In this document: piece after piece, positions 26,105-34,333 of the stretch
How the letters are laid out: every line of letters begins with the position of its first letter
Numbering within the stretch: the stretch's first letter is position 1
Assembly (NCBI GenBank): GCA_964398055.1
Contig: CAYNLK010000016.1
Span: 1 to 64,000, forward strand
Direction: 5' to 3'
Length of the DNA: 64,000 bases
Source of the DNA: CAYNLK01 sp964398055
Lineage (GTDB): Bacteria > Chloroflexota > Anaerolineae > 4572-78 > J111
The notes under the pieces: generated by a model
The model's database searches: none
Seen by the model: the letters and a program-made list of their open reading frames with translations, nothing else
What the model was told of the DNA's origin: nothing
Position numbers and translations under genes: made by a program

Positions 26105-28954
26105 ATGTACAAGCAATTTGATCGGAGAACCTGGCTTGCTATCAAGATTTTGCTACTCCTCGTGGCAGCCGGAGCGGGGGTGTTGATCTGGCGGCAGGTA
26201 AATCTGGCGGCGGATACAACCAATCTACTGACCAATCCGGATTTTGAGGATAATCGATTGTCCGGTTGGCAGGCCCAAACAATGGGTGAAGCCGAGACAG
26301 CCATTATCACCGCTACCAACCACCCGGACGACTCCTATTTGGCCCTTGAAATTCCAAACGCTGAAGCGGGTGGCCTGGCCGGGGTAGGCCAAAGGCTTAC
26401 CATTGCGCCGCTGGAACGATACCGCCTGACAACAGACTATGAACTGATCGATCCCGAACAGAGTTCAGCCGAGCTTGTTGTCCGCGTCTCACAATTCGAC
26501 CGAAACGGCGAGCTGGTCAAAACAGATGAGTTTTCTGACCCGAATCCCTTGACCAGGGTTCTGGCTGATGACACAGGCCAGTTGGTCTGGCAGTCGTCGG
26601 TTTACCATATTGTGACCCATTGGCGGGCGGCAACCGTTGAAATCGGCCTCGGCCTGTTCGGACAGCAAGCCGCGACTGTCGCCATCGACGATGTGCGGCT
26701 GCAACGCCAGCCAACCTGGTTAAGCAAGCTGATTCACGACCCCGTCGCTCTGTCAGCTTTAGTCCTGGTAGCTGCAATTTTGGGGTATGTGGTTGGCTGG
26801 CCCGCCGGTCGGGAGGGATATCGTTTCATCGCCGCGCGCCGGGCTGCTGCCAGCTCTTTTGTCTCGATCTGGCCGGAACTTGGTTGGGTCACATTACTGT
26901 ATGCCGGCTTAACGTTGATCCTGACCTATCCCGTTGGCTGGCACATGATGACAGCAGTGCCCGGAGTTCCCAATTGGGATAACTTGCCACACGTCTGGTA
27001 CCTGTGGTGGGGTAAGGAAGCCATCTTAGATTTGGGCGTTTGGCTGGATCAAATCAAGCTCATCTTTAATCCGCTTGACGTAAGACATGCTATGTTGGCG
27101 TTGCACCCTTACCTGCCGTTTGTGTCATTGCCGTTCACCGTGTTGAAGGGGGCGCTATTTGCTTACAACCTGGCTTTTTTGTTGAGCTTCAGCCTGTCCG
27201 GTTTGACCGGATATTTCCTCTGTCGATATCTGACCCGCAACATTGGCGCGGCCCTGGTGGGGGGCTTGATTTTTGCCTTTTACCCTAACCGGGTTGGACA
27301 CGCCCTGGCCGGACATATCTTGTGGATGGCCAACTATTTCTTACCACTGTACGTCCTTTCCCTGCTGATTTTGCTGGAACGTCCGTCACCAAGAAGGGCC
27401 ATCTGGCACGGATTTGTGACCGTCTTGTTGGCTCTGGCCAATCCTATGGATATTGTTCACGGACTCATCCCAATTCTTCTGATCATCGGCGGCGGCAAAA
27501 TCTGGCAGCAATACAAACGGCGCGCCGGCTCAGCCGGCCAGTTGAAGCAAGCCATCGGCTTACTTGTGTCCGCCAATATGCTGGCTCTACTTATTTATCT
27601 CCCCTTTGCCTGGCCAGCCATTACCCAGAATAAGCAGTTCCTGGATGCGGGCGGACACGATATCCTCTCGGCCGACTTACTTGCTTTTATCCTGCCGTCG
27701 CCTTATCACCCTTTACTACAAAAAACGCAGCAGGCAACTATAGCCAGCTTACTGGGCATCGATGAGCTGCGGGCTATGGGCGATGCTATGGCATATGTCG
27801 GCCTGGTAGCCCTGGCCCTGGCCGCCTTGGCCCTGTGGCGACGGTGGCGGGCGGCGCGGGCGTGGTTGGCGCTGACCTTACTTTGCGCTATTCTGGCGAT
27901 GGGTTCATATCTTAAAATCGGAAACCAGCTCCAGCCGCTGGCCCTACCTTACTTGTGGTTATCGGCTCTGCCCTTGTATGAATGGAGTCGCACGCCCATC
28001 CGATTTGACGCCACCGTGATGCTGGGGATCGCAATTCTGGCCGCCATTGGCCTGGCCTGGCTCATTGAGCTAAAAGCTCGACCATCTTCAAATTCCGGCC
28101 GTTCCAATCTGGGCGGGTTGCGTGTCCTGGTTGTAATCATCATATCTGCCCTGATTCTGGCTGAGTACCTGGTTGTTTTTCCGTTTCCTACCGAAACGCC
28201 CGCTATTTCATCTTACTACTATGCGCTGGCTAAGGAGCCGACTGAAGGCGCGATCTTAGAGATACCGCCCCGTGAGGTTGAAAGGTACGCCCTCTATTAC
28301 CAAACTGTCCATCAACATCCTATAGCCAACGGCGGTGAAATTTCTCGATATCCGGCCGGTACGGCAGAATTACGTCGATTTTACCATCAACTCCTGTGGC
28401 CCTGGCCGGAACAAACAGTTTTCCCCCCGCTGGGTGAGCAGCAGCTTCGGGCCATTTTAGTCGATATGAACATCAGCCGAATCATCGCTCAACGGGCTGA
28501 AATGACCGGTGAAAGTGGGAGAGCTACATTAGACTATTTGCCGGTCTTATTTGGCCCGCCGATCTTTGAGGATAGCCAGATTTTGGTCTATGCCGTTCCG
28601 CCTGAGAGCGGGGCGATGCTCCCGGCCTGGCAACTCATGCCCGACCAGAAAAACTGGCAGGTTGTTCAAAATGGCGCGGCGCTGCGGATGGAACAGAACG
28701 GCAATTTATATATCTACGCGGCCCAGGCCGGAACGGTGGCGTTAGAATTCCAATTGACGGCCTCATTTTCGTCGGTCGGTATTAGCTTAAGGCTGAATGA
28801 TCGGCCTATCGAACCGGACGAGTATGATAGAGAGAGCGGTCGCCGCCGCTTTATCCTGCCGTTGCAAGCCGGCTTCAACTACATCCGGCTCAACACCCAG
28901 CCGGCCCAGGAGATCGAGGTCGAGAGATTGACAGTGGCGGATAGCAACCTGTGA
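26105..28954 (+). CDS. GT-C-like membrane protein with N-terminal carbohydrate-binding-like module, 949 aa
   Basis: Seen: a membrane anchor at 12-30, then a soluble module at about 38-200. This begins NLLTNPDFEDNRLSGWQ and ends VAIDDVRLQRQP, the usual beginning and end of CBM4/9/22-like (CenC-type) carbohydrate-binding beta-sandwiches. A membrane segment at about 215-235 follows, then a polytopic core close to the 713-aa protein at 21299: WDNLPHVWYLWW, GLIFAFYPNRVGHALAGH, YYQTVHQHPIANGG. The C-terminal beta-rich part holds NLYIYAAQAG and GFNYIRLNTQP. The first gene after the MITE-like element; it ends in a GTGA overlap with the next gene. A binding module fused in front of a GT-C core suggests the target or product is a glycan. 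Module identity is by pattern only. Confidence 0.78.
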   Translation: MYKQFDRRTWLAIKILLLLVAAGAGVLIWRQVNLAADTTNLLTNPDFEDNRLSGWQAQTMGEAETAIITATNHPDDSYLALEIPNAEAGGLAGVGQRLTIAPLERYRLTTDYELIDPEQSSAELVVRVSQFDRNGELVKTDEFSDPNPLTRVLADDTGQLVWQSSVYHIVTHWRAATVEIGLGLFGQQAATVAIDDVRLQRQPTWLSKLIHDPVALSALVLVAAILGYVVGWPAGREGYRFIAARRAAASSFVSIWPELGWVTLLYAGLTLILTYPVGWHMMTAVPGVPNWDNLPHVWYLWWGKEAILDLGVWLDQIKLIFNPLDVRHAMLALHPYLPFVSLPFTVLKGALFAYNLAFLLSFSLSGLTGYFLCRYLTRNIGAALVGGLIFAFYPNRVGHALAGHILWMANYFLPLYVLSLLILLERPSPRRAIWHGFVTVLLALANPMDIVHGLIPILLIIGGGKIWQQYKRRAGSAGQLKQAIGLLVSANMLALLIYLPFAWPAITQNKQFLDAGGHDILSADLLAFILPSPYHPLLQKTQQATIASLLGIDELRAMGDAMAYVGLVALALAALALWRRWRAARAWLALTLLCAILAMGSYLKIGNQLQPLALPYLWLSALPLYEWSRTPIRFDATVMLGIAILAAIGLAWLIELKARPSSNSGRSNLGGLRVLVVIIISALILAEYLVVFPFPTETPAISSYYYALAKEPTEGAILEIPPREVERYALYYQTVHQHPIANGGEISRYPAGTAELRRFYHQLLWPWPEQTVFPPLGEQQLRAILVDMNISRIIAQRAEMTGESGRATLDYLPVLFGPPIFEDSQILVYAVPPESGAMLPAWQLMPDQKNWQVVQNGAALRMEQNGNLYIYAAQAGTVALEFQLTASFSSVGISLRLNDRPIEPDEYDRESGRRRFILPLQAGFNYIRLNTQPAQEIEVERLTVADSNL

Positions 28955-31900
28955 GCAAAGTCCGAACCACCTTTCAACTGATCCGGCCCAAATTTGGGGC
29001 CGCCCAATTGCTGGCGATCGGTCTTATTTTGTTGGTGGCCGTCCCGCGCCTGACCAACCTCAACCAATACCTGATTGTAGACGAGGCCGACCGTTGGCGC
29101 TGGGCCAAAGAGTTCAGCCTGGCCCTGGAGCAGGGTGACCTGGCCGGGACGCTGGTCGGCGATGGCTATCCCGGTATTGTGCCGGTCTGGCTGGAAAGTA
29201 TCTGGATTTTTGGCGAGGCCGGCCGCCGCTCGCTGAGCGAGGGGCAGTGGATCGGCCAGCCGGGCCTGTATCACCTGTTCCACGAATGGGACCGGACGGA
29301 ATATTTAAGCCAGCAACGCTTGCCGATTGTCCTCTTCAATACCGTGCTGACCCTGGCCATTATCTGGGCGGTCTGGCGACTGTTCGGGCGGCAGGCGGCG
29401 CTGGTAAGCGGCCTGCTCATCGCCCTGGACCCCTTTTACCTGAGCGACTCCCGGGTCAACCGGGCTGAGGCCGTCATCACCGGTTTGATGACGCTGTCGC
29501 TCCTCTTTTTGATTTTTTACTACCAACAGCCACGCTGGCGGTACGTCATCATCTCCGGCGTCTGCGGCGGGTTGAGTTTCCTGACCAAAATCCAGGCCCT
29601 GGCTATTCTGCCGATTGTCGGTACCACCGCCCTGTTGATACTGCTGAAGGATGAAGGCGGAAGGAGGAGGGTGGAAAAATTACCCCCTCCCCCAAATTGG
29701 GGGAGGGGTGTAGGGGTGGGGGTAAAGCTGCTTATTTTTGGCGGTGTCTGGGCATTGGCAGCAGCTTTCACCTGGCTGCTGCTGTGGCCCTCGATGTGGG
29801 TCACGCCGTTGGAGACCCTGACCCTGGTCTATGATTACGCCACCCGCAAGGTCGGCTCAGAAGGGGTCAATCTCTTCTTTTTAGGGCAAACCTATCAAGA
29901 CGCCGACCCCGGCCTTCTTTTCTATCCGGTTGTCTTTTTCCTCCGGATTACGCCGTTGGTTCTGCTGGGTTTGATCGGGGCCGGCCTACGTTTTACGCTT
30001 CACACTGTACGCCCTATGTTCGGCCTGACCCGGCAGCCAAAACTGCCCGTCGATCCCTTCACCATCCCGGGCAGCTCGATTTTGGTGATCTACGTGCTTG
30101 TCTACAGCCTGATTATGACCGTTGGGAGTCACAAGCAAGATCGTTATTTGATGCCGATTTTCCCAAGTCTCGATATCCTGGCGGCGCTGGGGTTGGTCTA
30201 TCTGTGGCTCTGGGCCAGCGACAAGCTTCTGGCCCGGCTGCACCCACCAGTCCAGAAAATGATTGGAGGAGCGGCGCTGGCAGCCTTGATCGTGGTCCAG
30301 GTCATCACCGTGCTGCCCCACCACCCCTACTACTACTCTTATTTCAACCCAATCTTTGGCGGCGGGCAGACCGCGGTCAAGACTCTGCGCATCGGTTGGG
30401 GCGAGGGCATGGATCAGGTGGGCGCTTACCTGGCGGCCAAGCCCAACAGTCGCGACCTGGTGGTCAGCTCCCGTTTTACCCACAATATGCTGAACTTTAA
30501 GGGTGAATTGATCGCCCTGGGGCCGGATGGGCGTTGGACCCAGGCTGATTACATTGTCCTCTACATCCAGCAGGTGCAGCGTCGAGTGGACCCCAGCCCG
30601 GAGTTTATCGATTACTTCATGGCCCGCCCGCCGGAGAAGGTCATCACCATTGGCGGCATCGATTACGCCTGGATTTACCCCATTCCGTTCACTGTACCGG
30701 CCAACCCGCAAATCAGCCTGATCCCCGGCCGCGCCGCCCTGCTCGGTTACAGTTGGGAACCCAGCCAACCAGCCAACCAGCCAACCAACCAACTAACCAA
30801 CCAGCCATCCATCCGCCTCCTCTGGCAAAACCTCGGCCTGGCCGCTGACCAGATATTGGTCGCCCAACTGAATGGGATCAAAGGTCAATCGAACTGGTCA
30901 TTATGCCGGCCCGAGGCAAACTTCAGCCAACCGGCCCAAACTATGGCCGCCTATGTCGAGAGCCTGTGTAGTCCCGCGATCGAGACCTTGCCGCCGGGCG
31001 CCTACAATGTAGAATTTGGGCTGGCCCCCGCCAACAACCTCGCCGCAGTCGAACTGTTTACGTTTCCGCAAGGTTGGGACGCCGTTCGGATTACTGAAGC
31101 CGGTACGGTGCAAAACACCTCGGCCGGTGAACGGCTGGACGCCCTGGCCCAAGATACTGTGCCCGCAACCGCCGTGTGGCTTGATCGCGTTTACGATGGA
31201 CAAATCAGGTTGATTGCCTACCGCCTGGAACCGAGCCAGCCCAATCCGGGCGACTCGCTAGCGCTGACCCTCTACTGGCAGGCGGTTAGAGATATCAACC
31301 AGTCGGCCAATCTAACCGTGCAACTGGCCGACAGCCGCAGCATCTCTTTGGGACGAGCTGACGAGCTGCTGCACCAATTTGTGAGACGTGGGCCGGAGCG
31401 CTTCCAATGGTTTCCCGGCCAGGTCAAAACCACCCGCCACCAATTCAGCCTATCGCCAGAATTAGAAAGTCCGCTGGCCGGCAGAATTGAAGTTACCCTG
31501 CGCAACGACGCCGAGGTTTATCTGCGGCCAACCACTGCCGCCGCTGAACCGCTAGACGATGTTGTCGGTCGTTTCACCATTGCCCCGGAACGTTGGCCAG
31601 CCCCGGTCGACTTCGAGCCGGTCACGGCCCGCTGGCAAAACGGGATCACTTTGTTAGGCTACACCCTCACGCCCGACCAGCCCCGCGCTGGCGAGCCGCT
31701 CAAGGTTAGCCTGTACTGGCAAACAGAGCAGCCTATCCCTGAAGATTACGTGGTCTTTGTGCATCTGGTGAACGCGGAAGGGCGGCTCCAGGCCCAAAGC
31801 GATGCCATTCCCCGGCTGGGCATATACCCAACGCAGTGGTGGCTGCCAGGCGTGGCCATCACCGATGAACACTCTCTTTCATTACCGCCAGAGCTACCGG

Positions 31901-32034
31901 CCGGCCGCTTCCAACTGCTGGTGGGGCTGTACCGTTCGGCAGATGGCGTGCGCTTGCCGCTGACCACCGGCAACGACAGCTTTCCGCTGAGCCAGGTCGA
32001 GGTTTTATCGTTCACCGGTGGAGACTCCCCATGA
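28951..32034 (+). CDS. GT-C (GT39/PMT-like) membrane glycosyltransferase, three beta domains, 1027 aa
   Basis: Largest protein of the window. Seen: membrane segment 19-34, acidic pair D44-E45 (YLIVDEADRW), GDGYPGIVPVW in the first exoplasmic loop, LLWPSMWVTP, GSHKQDRYLMP, RIGWGEGMDQVGAYL, IDYAWIYP. Three C-terminal beta-sandwich units start near 589, 744 and 887; the last is the most typical (TLLGYTL, VSLYWQ, VVFVHLVNAEG, PTQWWLPG, PAGRFQL). Repeat DNA is translated at three loops: a Pro/Gly stretch from a palindrome (29684-29708), a short heptamer remnant (about 29990-30012), and an Asn/Gln/Pro octamer array (30761-30808) in the first beta domain. GTG start overlaps the previous stop (GTGA); the end overlaps the next gene as ATGA. 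Confidence 0.86.
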   Translation: MSKVRTTFQLIRPKFGAAQLLAIGLILLVAVPRLTNLNQYLIVDEADRWRWAKEFSLALEQGDLAGTLVGDGYPGIVPVWLESIWIFGEAGRRSLSEGQWIGQPGLYHLFHEWDRTEYLSQQRLPIVLFNTVLTLAIIWAVWRLFGRQAALVSGLLIALDPFYLSDSRVNRAEAVITGLMTLSLLFLIFYYQQPRWRYVIISGVCGGLSFLTKIQALAILPIVGTTALLILLKDEGGRRRVEKLPPPPNWGRGVGVGVKLLIFGGVWALAAAFTWLLLWPSMWVTPLETLTLVYDYATRKVGSEGVNLFFLGQTYQDADPGLLFYPVVFFLRITPLVLLGLIGAGLRFTLHTVRPMFGLTRQPKLPVDPFTIPGSSILVIYVLVYSLIMTVGSHKQDRYLMPIFPSLDILAALGLVYLWLWASDKLLARLHPPVQKMIGGAALAALIVVQVITVLPHHPYYYSYFNPIFGGGQTAVKTLRIGWGEGMDQVGAYLAAKPNSRDLVVSSRFTHNMLNFKGELIALGPDGRWTQADYIVLYIQQVQRRVDPSPEFIDYFMARPPEKVITIGGIDYAWIYPIPFTVPANPQISLIPGRAALLGYSWEPSQPANQPTNQLTNQPSIRLLWQNLGLAADQILVAQLNGIKGQSNWSLCRPEANFSQPAQTMAAYVESLCSPAIETLPPGAYNVEFGLAPANNLAAVELFTFPQGWDAVRITEAGTVQNTSAGERLDALAQDTVPATAVWLDRVYDGQIRLIAYRLEPSQPNPGDSLALTLYWQAVRDINQSANLTVQLADSRSISLGRADELLHQFVRRGPERFQWFPGQVKTTRHQFSLSPELESPLAGRIEVTLRNDAEVYLRPTTAAAEPLDDVVGRFTIAPERWPAPVDFEPVTARWQNGITLLGYTLTPDQPRAGEPLKVSLYWQTEQPIPEDYVVFVHLVNAEGRLQAQSDAIPRLGIYPTQWWLPGVAITDEHSLSLPPELPAGRFQLLVGLYRSADGVRLPLTTGNDSFPLSQVEVLSFTGGDSP
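29684..29708. repeat. Palindrome in a GT-C gene
   Basis: cccctccccc (29684-29693) and gggggagggg (29699-29708) are perfect inverted repeats around a five-base centre, in the 28951-32034 gene. Flanked by a further gaagga-rich stretch upstream and ggggtggggg downstream. Translated as Pro-Pro-Pro-Pro-Asn-Trp-Gly-Arg. Confidence 0.75.
30761..30808. repeat. Octamer array, ccagccaa-type x6
   Basis: Three perfect ccagccaa units, then ccaaccaa, ctaaccaa and ccagccat, in the 28951-32034 gene; gives QPANQPTNQLTNQP between GY and LLW strands of the first beta domain. Confidence 0.85.
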
Positions 32035-34235
32035 GCAAAGCCCGCCATCTTCTGCCTGACTCATATCTGTGGCTCATCCTCATTTTACTGCTAGGCTTTG
32101 CCTTGAGAATCTACGGGTTGGGCGACATTGCGGTCAATAGCGATGAGAGCATCGACTACCGGCGCTATATTGGGAATTCGTTTCAAGCCATTGTGGTTGA
32201 CGAACTGGTGTTGAACAACCAGTCGTTTGCCCACATTTTGAGCCGGACCGCCCTGTTAACCCTGGGCGACAAACTTTTTTCGCTGCGCTGGCCGGCGCTG
32301 ATCATCTCGATGTTGGGTGTGGCGGCAATTTACCGCCTGGGCCAGGGGTTGTTTGGCCGGCGGGTCGGCCTGATCGCCGCGCTTTTGTTGGCCCTGTCGC
32401 CATACGCCATTTTCTTTGCCCACTCCTTTAGAGGCTACAGCGGGGTGATCAACCTGCCCATACTGGTCTACCTGCTCGGTTTTTTAGCTCTAAAAACAGA
32501 ACGTTGGCGCTACTGGCTCGGCCTGGGTTTGTTGGCGGCGGCAATGCTGTACACTCACCTGTTCACCACGCTGGCCTATCTGAATCTGCTCCTGCTGCTG
32601 GGGTTGCTATGGTTAGCCGGCCAGCGCTGGCCGGGTTTGATCCGGCCGGCCCTGCCAAAACTGGCCGCAAGTTTAGCCATCACTGCGGCGATGCTGCTGG
32701 CGCTGTATGCCCCGATCTGGCTAAAGTTGCTGAACCCGCCGCCCGTCCCTGGAACGGCTACTTCGGATATCTTGTGGGTCCAGCGACCTTCGGTCTCGGC
32801 GTCGGTCTGGTACAATCTGTGGCTCTACAACGGCTACTGGCAGAGCGGCAGCCAGGGTGGGCATGGCGTGTTTGTCCTGCTGGCGCTGAGCGCCATCGGC
32901 GTGTGGCTTGGCTGGGCCAACAAAGCCCGTGGCCGGGTGTTGCTGTTGCTGGGCTGGGCCTTTGCGCCATTTGCAGAACTATGGCTGCTACAAACCCTAT
33001 TCGACAGTTTTTGGGCCAGACCGCCTTACCTGGGCTACACTTTGCCCTCTTTATTGATTTTGGCTGCTGTGGCCCTGGCCTGGTTGCCGGCCTGGTCACC
33101 GCTGCAAAAATTACCCCCACGGGTGGTCCACAGCGTCCCGATTTTGCTGCTATTACTCCTTTGCCCATTCTGGTATATGGCCCTGCGCGAATACTATCAG
33201 GTTTTTGCCGGGGCCGATTGGCAGGCGATCGGCAATTTCTTGCAACGCCGGACTGCTGCTAACGATTTGGTGGTATGCCAGGAGTACGCGCACGCCTGGC
33301 GCGATGTTGACATTGGGGCTGAGGACCTATGCACCCGCACCCTGAATTACCGGGCCAAAGCCGACACCCCCATGATTAGCGAAGTTTTGACCGTCCACCA
33401 ACTTGTCTATAAGGTTCTACCTGAGGCAAACCGCGGCCTGATCAATCGACAAGGCCGGGTCTGGCTGGTCGTCTGGAATATGCCCGACGCGGCCCAATCT
33501 TTCGCCCCGGAGGCCAATGGCGTAACCGTTACCGAGTTCAATCAACTTGGTCGCAGCGCTGTCATGCTGGCCGGCCAGCCGGCAACTTACGTCACTAACC
33601 TGGCTACGGCTTTTCTCAACTTTAAGGCGACTACCGCCCTACCGGACCAACAATTCATTTATAGCTTAATGGCCGCCATCCTGGCTTCGGCAAGCGGCCA
33701 GACAGAACTGGCTGCGACCCAACTCGACACGGCTCGCCAGAACATGCCGCCTCACCCGGAAGGAGCGGCCAAGCTGGCGCGCACAGAGGCTATCGTCGCG
33801 ACCCTGGCCCCCGTTGCCATAGACCATCCACTTGAGGCGAACTTTAGCGACACGATCATGCTGCACGGCTATAATTTGAATCCGGACAGAATGACGGCCG
33901 GTTCAAACCTAAAACTCACCCTTTTCTGGCAAGCCATCCAACCGATCCGGCAGGATTTAAGGGTATTTGTCCACGTCCGTGACCAGGCCGGCCGGACTAT
34001 TACCCAATTAGATTACCAGCCTTTTGACGGCAGTTATCCCACCCAACAGTGGCAGCCGGGGCAACTGGTGCTTGACTCGCGCCAGTTTCAACTGCCAGCC
34101 GATATTACCCCGGGCGAATATAGCTTGATGATCGGTTTTTATGACCCGCTCACAATGGAGCGTTTATCTTTATTGGATGACAAATCAGGTGAAAACGCCC
34201 TGGCTCTAACCTCCATCCGAATTTTCCCGCAATAA
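32031..34235 (+). CDS. GT-C (GT39/ArnT-like) membrane glycosyltransferase, 734 aa
   Basis: Seen: membrane segment 12-28, acidic pair D38-E39 (AVNSDESIDYRR), SLRWPALIIS, SPYAIFFAHSFRGYSG (arginine-tyrosine loop as in ArnT-like proteins), about ten membrane segments in total. Between core and beta domain lies a helical stretch (about 522-593; QTELAATQLDTARQNMP) that resembles one TPR hairpin. One beta-sandwich follows (from about 599; MLHGYNL, LTLFWQ, RVFVHVRDQAG, PTQQWQPG, TPGEYSL, tail KSGENA). Closest in layout to the gene at 41218. Last of the four tightly coupled genes 26105-34235; the next start is 98 bp away with a possible promoter. Confidence 0.85.
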   Translation: MSKARHLLPDSYLWLILILLLGFALRIYGLGDIAVNSDESIDYRRYIGNSFQAIVVDELVLNNQSFAHILSRTALLTLGDKLFSLRWPALIISMLGVAAIYRLGQGLFGRRVGLIAALLLALSPYAIFFAHSFRGYSGVINLPILVYLLGFLALKTERWRYWLGLGLLAAAMLYTHLFTTLAYLNLLLLLGLLWLAGQRWPGLIRPALPKLAASLAITAAMLLALYAPIWLKLLNPPPVPGTATSDILWVQRPSVSASVWYNLWLYNGYWQSGSQGGHGVFVLLALSAIGVWLGWANKARGRVLLLLGWAFAPFAELWLLQTLFDSFWARPPYLGYTLPSLLILAAVALAWLPAWSPLQKLPPRVVHSVPILLLLLLCPFWYMALREYYQVFAGADWQAIGNFLQRRTAANDLVVCQEYAHAWRDVDIGAEDLCTRTLNYRAKADTPMISEVLTVHQLVYKVLPEANRGLINRQGRVWLVVWNMPDAAQSFAPEANGVTVTEFNQLGRSAVMLAGQPATYVTNLATAFLNFKATTALPDQQFIYSLMAAILASASGQTELAATQLDTARQNMPPHPEGAAKLARTEAIVATLAPVAIDHPLEANFSDTIMLHGYNLNPDRMTAGSNLKLTLFWQAIQPIRQDLRVFVHVRDQAGRTITQLDYQPFDGSYPTQQWQPGQLVLDSRQFQLPADITPGEYSLMIGFYDPLTMERLSLLDDKSGENALALTSIRIFPQ

Positions 34236-34273
34236 TCTCAACCTGCCGCTTGTTAACTCCCCCAGAAATATAT

Positions 34274-34301
34274 TTGCAGCCTCTTTTCTTTATGATAGAA
34301 T
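34274..34301 (+). promoter_or_regulatory. Possible sigma-70-type promoter
   Basis: TTGCAG (34274-34279) and TAGAAT (34296-34301) are 16 bases apart, 33 bp before the TTG start at 34334, in the first real gap after four overlapping genes. Weak by sequence; position is the better argument. Confidence 0.33.
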
Positions 34302-34333
34302 AAACTTGGTCTATTTTTATCGAGGGTGTTGCT

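Noticed and set aside
29986..30792. 268-codon minus-strand frame opposite the 1027-aa gene
   Set aside because: Shadow frame; begins within a repeat array and shows no recognisable fold.
32504..33262. 252-codon plus-strand frame inside the 734-aa gene
   Set aside because: Overlaps a GT-C core in another frame; no motif of its own.
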